Shown: positions 58,156-64,000 of the stretch, in pieces
Layout: each line of letters starts with the position of its first letter
Numbering within the stretch: the stretch's first letter is position 1
Program-made: the position numbers and the translations under genes
Origin: Pseudomonas benzenivorans
Lineage (GTDB): Bacteria; Pseudomonadota; Gammaproteobacteria; Pseudomonadales; Pseudomonadaceae
Assembly (NCBI RefSeq): GCF_024397895.1
Contig: NZ_CP073346.1
Location: forward strand, 248,001-312,000
Direction of reading: 5' to 3'
DNA: 64,000 nucleotides
Notes under the pieces: generated by a model
Seen by the model: the letters and a program-made list of their open reading frames with translations, nothing else
Database searches by the model: none
Told to the model about the DNA's origin: nothing

Positions 58156-58653
58156 ATGCCGATGAAAATTGTTAAAATATTAATCGCAAATGCTAAGGGT
58201 TTCTTGGCCGCTTGGGCTGTGGTGGTAATTGCCAACCAGCTTTTTATCTTCGGGGCCTGCTTTGCTCCTTATTGTTTAATCGCTGCCATTCCTCATACTT
58301 TTGTGATTACTGCAATAGGGATGTATTATTATATTAAGGCAAACACAAGCGAAGAAAAAGGAGAGCTTGCAAGCAAGCAAATCAGTCGTGATCTTGCAGA
58401 TTTAAGAAATTTATCTTATGAGGGCGAGCATGAACCAAGTAACCTGAAGCCTGACATCATAAAAAAATCACCTCGTTTCTTGGACTTAAGCTCGACAGAT
58501 ACATTAGGTACTGTAAACACGGAAATAGTGCGCTGCCCGAAGTGCGCTTCTGGAATGACTCTAAGGACGGCCAAGAAAGGACGATATTCCGGCCAAAAAT
58601 TCTGGGGATGCACCAAGTACCCAGAGTGTAACGGAATAATAAATATAGACTAA
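58156..58653 (+). CDS. Membrane protein with C-terminal topoisomerase-type zinc finger
   Basis: 165 residues. Two membrane helices (about residues 14-36, GFLAAWAVVVIANQLFIFGA; and 42-62, LIAAIPHTFVITAIGMYYYI), a charged linker, then a C4 zinc finger CPKCASGMTLRTAKKGRYSG ... FWGCTKYPECNG of the type found at the C terminus of topoisomerase I. AT-rich gene. Convergent with the helicase gene at 58693-61404, which ends with the same type of finger. Confidence 0.75.
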   Translation: MPMKIVKILIANAKGFLAAWAVVVIANQLFIFGACFAPYCLIAAIPHTFVITAIGMYYYIKANTSEEKGELASKQISRDLADLRNLSYEGEHEPSNLKPDIIKKSPRFLDLSSTDTLGTVNTEIVRCPKCASGMTLRTAKKGRYSGQKFWGCTKYPECNGIINID

Positions 58654-58692
58654 TAGCAGTCTCGCCAGGTCAGGTTTAGTCGCCAACAGGCA

Positions 58693-61404
58693 TCACACAA
58701 GGTGCAATCTCTCTATGTTCTCCTTCCAATCGCATTTCGGGTACAGCGAGCATCCGTAAAAGGGGCCGTACTGGCTGTTCCTTTGGGTCTTCATCCCAGC
58801 TCCACACTTAGGACACGGAATCAACTCGAGCGTCTCGCCGCTGGCGTCCTGAATGGAGATCGCGCCGGTCTGCTGGAGTTCTGTAAGGAAGATTGAGGGC
58901 CTGCCGGCGACGGTGTAGATGAAAACGCCCCGCTTCGCCCTGGTCAGGGCTACGTAGAACAACCGGCGCTCCTCGGCAAAGGGGTAAGCCTCCGGCTCAG
59001 GCATTGCGATCTGCAAGATAGGGTCATCTTGTATCTCGCTCGGGAAGCCCTTCACTCCCTTGATTACATTGACCAGCAGTACATAGTCAGCTTCAGCACC
59101 TTTGCTGCTGTGCACGGTCGCGTATAGCAGATCCACAACGCCCTTGCACATCGCCTGAAGCATGCCCCAGTTTTCTGGACGATCACTGCGATACCGCCCG
59201 AGCACCATAATTGTTGGCAGTACCTTTCCCTTCCAATGGGCGGCCATCTTATTAACGATGCGGCCGATATCGCGCTCGACCAGTCCGGGGATTTCATCCA
59301 GGCGCTTGGCGGCAAAGCACTGGATGGCCTTGCCCTCAACCGTCGACGTGGTCTCGACTTCTTTTGGCAGCTGCATTGGGTTGGCCTGAACGAACGAGCT
59401 GGAGACGGTGCAAATCTGTTGCGGACAACGAAATGTACGGCTCAGATATTTGATCGTGCCGCCGTCGAAAAAGTAGCTGAACTTGCGCATGACGCCGATA
59501 TCGGCGCCGGCGAATCGGTTGATGCTCTGCCAGTCATCTCCCACCACGCACAGATACACGTCAGGTTCCTTAACGACGGCCCTCAGCAAACGCGCACGTG
59601 CGAATGACGAGTCCTGGTACTCATCTGCAATCACCAGCTTGTATGGACTTTGGTAGGCCCCCTCCTCCGTGTAGCGAATGGCCAAGTTAATCATGTCGTC
59701 GAAGTCGACAGTCTTGGTCTCGCGCAGCTCGTTTTCCCACTGTTCGAGCACCATCTCGTAGATGTCGACGAATAAGGGACCACGCAGCGCATCCTGCTGG
59801 CGGGCGTTGACCCGCAGACGTTCCACGGAGAGCTGATTGCTCTTGGCATGCTGCATCAAGCTACGCAGGATGCTGGCCACCGCATCAGTTTCCATCATTG
59901 GGAAGTCGACCAGGTCTTCCTCACGCCTGGGCTTTAGTGTCACGCCTCGGCTGGTGAGCGCCTCTGCTAGATCCAAGAGCCCCTGCCCAGATCGCAGGGT
60001 GTGACTCGTGGTCTCGAACATCTCAGTTTTCTTCTCAGCGTGCAGGACCCGCTTCCACTTCACACCCGCTGCATAGTCTTTGAAATGTTCTGGCGGGTTG
60101 CCGTGTTGATCGAGGGCGAAATGCTCGTGATAAAGGTCAATGTCCGGGTAGTAGAAGTCCGGATGGTACTGAGTCTTACCTCGGGTTGCCGTATTGTGCT
60201 TATACCGGGGCTCGTACTGGTATCTGACCCCATGGAAGAAGAGCCAATTGGCGATGAGCAACTCTTCCTGGCTTTTCACTACCTCACCGTTGAGAGTCCG
60301 AAAGCCGCGACTTGTAGGATCATCCTCGAAGGTTGGGGCCGGCTCCTTCACGCCGAATTTAGCCAACGGCTTACCGAAGACCGCGCGCAAAAGCGTTAGG
60401 TTGGCGTGAAACTGCGGGGCGGATTCGGACAGACTGCGCATGATCGAAAGTACCTTCTCGACATCCTTGCCACCTTCTAGCCATGACGCCGGCCGTGGTT
60501 TTTCACCGGCGGCCTGACCGATGACATCGAGTCCGAACTTGTGGAACGTCCAACTTACGACTTTCTCGTATCCGGGCATGTGGGCCAGACGCTTATCGAG
60601 GCGCTCTCGCAGCTCCTCAGCCGCAGCGCTGTTGAATGCCAGCATCAGGATTTCGTGTGGCTCCACGAGCCCGCTCTCAATGGCATAGGCCGCTTTGGCG
60701 ACCATGGTGGCCGTCTTGCCCGACCCAGCAGCAGCGACCAGCATCAGGCGGTGATCGAAACAGACCACACCTTGGCGCTGCTCATCGGTCAGAGGTGATG
60801 ACTCGAGTGTGTCGAACAGCGGTCGCTTGACCTCAGCCTCCAGGAAGGTTTGGTTCAACGGGGCCAACTTCTGGAGAAAGGCCGCTTCCGCAGTGGGCAG
60901 TAGCCTGGGCAATAGTAATGGATGCGAGGCTGCCGCAGCTGCTATCGCCGGGTGGCTAGCGATCTGATCGTACTCGTGCCCGGTACTGGCCCGAGGTGGC
61001 GAAGCTTCCTTCAGATGCAGGCGCGGGAGCCAATTCGAATGCCATTTTCTGGGGAACTGCTCGACTACGTGCTCTAGCCAGCGGCCAAAGTCCTGCTGAA
61101 CGCTTGAGGCTACCCCGGCTAGGCGCAGCGTGTGCGCATCTTGAAAGCGTTTTGACCAGGCGCGGACGTGACTTGGGTCAGCACCTCCAAGGGTTATTTT
61201 CGTGCCCTCCAGAGTCTTAACGAGAAGCGACGACCAAATCAGACCTTCGTTCACGGTTATCGAACCGATGTCGATTAGGTCCCATTCACTGGTACTGCCG
61301 TCACGCATCCTGACCTTCAGGCGCTCTTCGTCCATGATAGCCAGAAACTTGCGCCCCCTGGCCCAAAGTCCACCCCAGATGGTGGATCGCAGCGTATGAA
61401 TCAA
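58693..61404 (-). CDS. UvrD/Rep-type SF1 helicase with C-terminal topoisomerase-type zinc finger
   Basis: 903 residues; TTG start at 61404 supported by TAGGAGCGGAT directly upstream (ATG 61335 is an alternative). HelD/helicase IV-like order: N-terminal region to about residue 205, Walker A LVAAAGSGKTATMVAKAAYA, motif II KLVIADEYQDSSFARARLLR, motif III VVGDDWQSINRFAGADI, motif IV LSRTFRCPQQI, motif VI FYVALTRAKRGVFIY. Ends with CPKCGAGMKTQRNSQYGPFY and GCSLYPKCDW. A 3'-5' DNA translocase, probably for repair or defence; partner unknown. Confidence 0.88.
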   Translation of the reverse strand: MIHTLRSTIWGGLWARGRKFLAIMDEERLKVRMRDGSTSEWDLIDIGSITVNEGLIWSSLLVKTLEGTKITLGGADPSHVRAWSKRFQDAHTLRLAGVASSVQQDFGRWLEHVVEQFPRKWHSNWLPRLHLKEASPPRASTGHEYDQIASHPAIAAAAASHPLLLPRLLPTAEAAFLQKLAPLNQTFLEAEVKRPLFDTLESSPLTDEQRQGVVCFDHRLMLVAAAGSGKTATMVAKAAYAIESGLVEPHEILMLAFNSAAAEELRERLDKRLAHMPGYEKVVSWTFHKFGLDVIGQAAGEKPRPASWLEGGKDVEKVLSIMRSLSESAPQFHANLTLLRAVFGKPLAKFGVKEPAPTFEDDPTSRGFRTLNGEVVKSQEELLIANWLFFHGVRYQYEPRYKHNTATRGKTQYHPDFYYPDIDLYHEHFALDQHGNPPEHFKDYAAGVKWKRVLHAEKKTEMFETTSHTLRSGQGLLDLAEALTSRGVTLKPRREEDLVDFPMMETDAVASILRSLMQHAKSNQLSVERLRVNARQQDALRGPLFVDIYEMVLEQWENELRETKTVDFDDMINLAIRYTEEGAYQSPYKLVIADEYQDSSFARARLLRAVVKEPDVYLCVVGDDWQSINRFAGADIGVMRKFSYFFDGGTIKYLSRTFRCPQQICTVSSSFVQANPMQLPKEVETTSTVEGKAIQCFAAKRLDEIPGLVERDIGRIVNKMAAHWKGKVLPTIMVLGRYRSDRPENWGMLQAMCKGVVDLLYATVHSSKGAEADYVLLVNVIKGVKGFPSEIQDDPILQIAMPEPEAYPFAEERRLFYVALTRAKRGVFIYTVAGRPSIFLTELQQTGAISIQDASGETLELIPCPKCGAGMKTQRNSQYGPFYGCSLYPKCDWKENIERLHLV

Positions 61405-61715
61405 ATCCGCTCCTAGAGATGCCTGAATTCGAAAGAACCTTTAAGGTTATGCCTGCGGGTGATGGTGCGCCCTGGGGCGTAGCTTGGTGCGATAGATGAT
61501 CAACCCGACCGAGGCAGCACAACAACTGCCGGTCAATCATGCGTACTTCCCACCCTAGAAGCCATTGCATATTGCCAGGCTTGGGATAATTAGGCCCTTC
61601 AGATCAATGACTTGTTGGAGCAACCCATGCAGATCACGACCGAAAAGATCTGTCCCAAGGCTTCAGTGAGTGGCCGCAAGGGCTCGACAGTTGCCGGTCG
61701 CAGTCGACCGGTTTC
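61405..61715. other. Intergenic region between helicase gene and IS1182-type element
   Basis: 311 bp. No gene. The stretch just left of the IS reads CGACAGTTGCCGGTCGCAGT. It includes the upstream region of the leftward helicase gene; the right border of the genomic island could lie here but no repeat was recognised. Confidence 0.4.
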
Positions 61716-63402
61716 GGCCCAGACTGTGTAAAAACGTTAGCATCGACCTTGCTGTGATTTGATGGATTCAAATCAGCGTGGGGGCGCCAATGAAGCGTTT
61801 TATCCAGGGAGAGCACCGAGGGCAAAGCACACTGCTTCCCGAGAGCTTGGATGACTATGTGGCGGACACCAACCCGGTGCGGGTGGTCGATGTTTTCGTC
61901 GATGAACTCGACCTTGGCCAACTGGGTTTCGAGGGTGTCGTCCCGGCTGAAACAGGTCGGCCCGCCTACCATCCTGCTGACCTCCTGAAGATCTACATCT
62001 ACGGTTACCTCAATCGTATCCAGTCCAGTCGTCGTCTCGAGCGTGAGGCTCAACGCAACGTCGAGTTGATGTGGCTGACCGGACGTTTGATGCCGGACTT
62101 CAAGACCATCGCCAACTTCCGCAAGGACAACGGCAAGGCAATCCGCGGCGTCTGTCGGCAGTTCGTGGTGCTGTGTCAGCAGCTTGGCCTGTTCTCGGAA
62201 GCGCTGGTGGCCATCGACGGCAGCAAGTTCAAGGCGGTCAACAATCGCGACCGCAACTTCACCAGCGCCAAGCTTCAGCGGCGAATGGAGGAGATCGAGT
62301 CCAGCATCAACCGCTACCTGACTGCGCTCGATACCGCAGATCGTCAGGAACCTGCCGTAGCGCAGGTCAAATCCGAACGCCTCCACGAAAAGATCGCGAC
62401 CTTGAAAACTAAGCTGCAAGAACTCAAGGAAATCGAGGTTCAGCTCAACGAAACACCGGATAAACAGATCTCGCTGACCGATCCCGATGCCCGCTCAATG
62501 AAGACCCGGGGCAGCGGCATGGTCGGCTACAACGTGCAGGCGGCGGTCGATGCGAAGCACCACCTGATCGTCACGCACGAGGTCACCAACAATGGAGTTG
62601 ATCGAGATCAGCTGAGTTCGATGGCCAAGCAGGCGCGAGAGGCCATGGGTGTTGAGGAACTCTCGGCGGCCGCAGACAGAGGGTATTTCAAAGGTGAAGA
62701 AATCCTGGCGTGCCATGAGGCTGAACCACTGTTTTCGTGCCCAAGACGCTGACCTCGGGAGCGACAGCGGCTGGCCGCTTCGGCAAAGGTGATTTCATCT
62801 ATGACCCAGCTAAGAACGAGTACCGATGCCCTGCTGGGCAAAGTCTGATCTGGCGGTACTCAAGCGTCGAGAAAGGGCTAAAGCTGCATCGCTACTGGAG
62901 TTCGCACTGCCAAGGTTGTGCGTTGAAAGAGCAGTGCACACCGAGCCCACAGCGCCGGGTGAGCCGCTGGGAGCATGAGGCAGTGCTTGAGGCGATGCAG
63001 AGTCGCTTGGATCAAGCGCCCGAGATGATGCGGATCCGCCGCCAAACGGTTGAACACCCGTTCGGCACGCTGAAGTCTTGGATGGGCGCCACCCACTTCC
63101 TCACCAAGACTCTCGATCGGGTAAGCACCGAGATGAGCCTGCATGTACTCGCCTACAATCTCAAACGCGTGTTGAACTTGCTGGGCAGCAGTGCCCTGAT
63201 GGCAGCGATGAAGGCCTGAGGCCTGTTTTACGACTCTTGCCGCCCTCCAGCAGGCGCGCCGAAGCCGAAAGTGCCATAGCAACCAGAATCACCGAATGCG
63301 CCTGATTGGGCCTGATTGGGCCTCTTACGGCCTCCTGGACACTGAGAAAACTCCCCGGCAGTTGATTGCCATCGCTTGCTGCGTTTTTACACGGCCTGGG
63401 CC
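61716..63402 (+). mobile_element. IS1182-type insertion sequence with a frameshifted transposase
   Basis: 1,687 bp bounded by inverted repeats GGCCCAGACTGTGTAAAAAC (61716) and GTTTTTACACGGCCTGGGCC (ending 63402), about 18 of 21 positions matching. One DDE transposase gene with a frameshift. No clear target duplication. Confidence 0.85.
61790..63219 (+). pseudogene. IS1182 family transposase, interrupted by a frameshift
   Basis: First part (ATG 61790) reads MKRFIQGEHRGQSTLLPESL ... ADLLKIYIYGYLNRIQSSRR, LVAIDGSKFKAVNNRDRNFT (first catalytic Asp), GYNVQAAVDAKHHLIVTHEV, AAADRGYFKGEEILACHEAE and stops at 62752. The second part continues in another frame: FVPKTLTSGATAAGRFGKGD, FIYDPAKNEYRCPAGQSLIW, HRYWSSHCQGCALKEQCTPS, TVEHPFGTLKSWMGATHFLT. 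A one-base change near 62720-62735 explains the break; joined, the protein would be a normal DDE transposase of about 475 residues. Confidence 0.88.
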
Positions 63403-63521
63403 AGGAGCAGTCGTTGGCTAGCACACTGCTTCACCTGCCGCCTCGGGCCAGCAGCCCGAGAGAACCACAAGCTCGCTTGCAGCAGTCAGGTGCATGCGGT
63501 TGTTAGGCCTATGGCCTCGAC

Positions 63522-64000
63522 TCAGACCGGCTTGATGTTTTGGTTCATCCGGAAGAGGTTCGTCGGGTCGTATTTTTTCTTGAGCTCCACCAGCCGTGTG
63601 TACGTCTCACCGTAGGCGAACGCAATGCGCTCCGTCTCATCTTGGGTGAGGAAATTTATGTACGCGCCCGCGCTGGCGAACGGCTGCGACTTGGCGAAGA
63701 ACTCGCGCGCCCAGGCAATGCAGCGCTCGTCCTCGGCGGCCGATTCCCAGCGGCCGTGTACGTTCATTACATAGTTTGCGTCTCGGCTCGAGTAGGCCAT
63801 GGCATCGGGCGCTATGCGGGCCGTCTGGCCGCCGATCGTGCCGACGAAGATCTCGCACTGGGGAGACGGGAGCTTACCGGCATATTCGATGATGGCGTCG
63901 ATCGCACCGTCGCTGAGTCGCGAGAAATTGTGCGACTTCCAGTAGTTACGAGCACCCTTCGTCAAGAGGGGGTCGAAGGCCTGCTGCCAAGCAGTGTAGG
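63522..64000 (-). CDS. FAD-binding oxidoreductase with BBE domain (partial, C-terminal part)
   Basis: The minus-strand frame stays open to the window edge, so only the last ~158 residues are seen. YWKSHNFSRLSDGAIDAIIE, FVGTIGGQTARIAPDAMAYS and FAYGETYTRLVELKKKYDPT with NLFRMNQNIKPV is the C-terminal signature of berberine-bridge-enzyme-like FAD oxidoreductases (the YDPxNLFRxNQNI motif). They oxidise alcohols, sugars or alkaloid-type substrates with a covalently bound FAD. N terminus, FAD domain and function lie outside the window. Confidence 0.88.
   Translation of the reverse strand, partial: YTAWQQAFDPLLTKGARNYWKSHNFSRLSDGAIDAIIEYAGKLPSPQCEIFVGTIGGQTARIAPDAMAYSSRDANYVMNVHGRWESAAEDERCIAWAREFFAKSQPFASAGAYINFLTQDETERIAFAYGETYTRLVELKKKYDPTNLFRMNQNIKPV

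Larger units (their letters stand above)
38041..61404. mobile_element. Probable GInt-type genomic island (ends unresolved)
   Basis: Starts next to dnaQ and carries an operon of three tyrosine recombinases plus a small coiled-coil protein (39743-45113), followed by about 16 kb of unrelated cargo: antitoxin-like genes, effector-immunity pair, SOS genes, nuclease, helicase. The four-gene recombination operon at one end is the defining feature of GInt islands (ginABCD). The right end is not in evidence; the IS1182-type element at 61.7 kb and the broken FAD oxidoreductase beyond may still be island or may be flanking DNA. Confidence 0.55.

Noticed and set aside
1..64000. tRNA genes or a CRISPR array
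   Set aside because: No cloverleaf with a conserved T-arm GGTTCGA-type motif at the island junctions and no regularly spaced identical repeats were seen; the repeated attC sites are 60-100 bp recombination sites, not CRISPR repeats.

Overview
The window looks like a chromosome segment of a high-GC Pseudomonas-type gammaproteobacterium. From the left edge to about 24.9 kb, and again from 32.8 to 37.8 kb, the gene order is ordinary Pseudomonas core: AcuI-like reductase, sohB, a histidine phosphatase, an SCP2 protein, an acyl-CoA-linked phosphotransferase, TSUP permease, nudC, a crotonase, ldcA and dnaQ. The core is rich in lysine genes: lysine decarboxylase, a lysine 6-dehydrogenase/saccharopine dehydrogenase-type enzyme, an Lrp regulator, a basic amino acid ABC importer, hglS (2-oxoadipate dioxygenase/decarboxylase), a class III aminotransferase, a LysR regulator and amaB. 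Read as a pathway (inference): import, oxidation of the lysine epsilon carbon, AmaB to 2-aminoadipate, transamination to 2-oxoadipate, then HglS to D-2-hydroxyglutarate. Beside hglS is a phosphotransferase-M23 fusion resembling a hydroxylysine kinase.

First accessory block, 24.9-31.3 kb, splitting the lysine locus: an integron gene-cassette array with no visible integrase. Six small promoterless genes on the minus strand (DUF3916, TPR-like exported protein, Rap1a-like protein, GNAT acetyltransferase, GFA-family protein, DUF2834-like membrane protein) are separated by attC sites with RYYYAAC/GTTRRRY-like cores and inner palindromes. Two near-identical IS110-family (IS1111-attC-type) insertion sequences sit inside two attC sites, and a decayed third lies at the far end. 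The non-coding tail of each IS carries segments that can be matched by eye to both IS ends and both halves of the attC target, as expected of a bridge RNA/seekRNA. At the cassette-proximal end there is an attI-like GTTAGGC core and a LexA-box-like site, but no intI. Then follow a small overlapping-ORF locus (28-aa leader, 91-aa protein, QslA-like protein) and a broken DUF3422 remnant.

Second accessory block, from just upstream of dnaQ (about 37.8 kb) to at least 61.4 kb: a genomic island whose recombination module is an operon of three large tyrosine recombinases plus a small coiled-coil protein, the arrangement of GInt (ginABCD) islands, also reminiscent of Tn554. Cargo: a frameshifted MbcA/ParS-type antitoxin, an XRE regulator, helicase debris, a BPSL0761 family protein, an AbiEi-like protein, a DddA-type deaminase effector with its overlapping candidate immunity gene, an SRAP-like protein, an RsmN/RsmF-like CsrA protein, a LexA-box-controlled umuDC-like pair whose UmuD lacks the catalytic dyad, a 186-bp MITE-like element, an Mrr-type nuclease, several unknown proteins, a zinc-finger membrane protein and a large UvrD-like helicase ending in the same type of zinc finger.

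The right edge holds a frameshifted IS1182-type insertion sequence (61.7-63.4 kb) and the C-terminal part of a berberine-bridge-type FAD oxidoreductase running off the window. No tRNA, rRNA or CRISPR array was seen. All calls come from reading the sequence; no database search was run.
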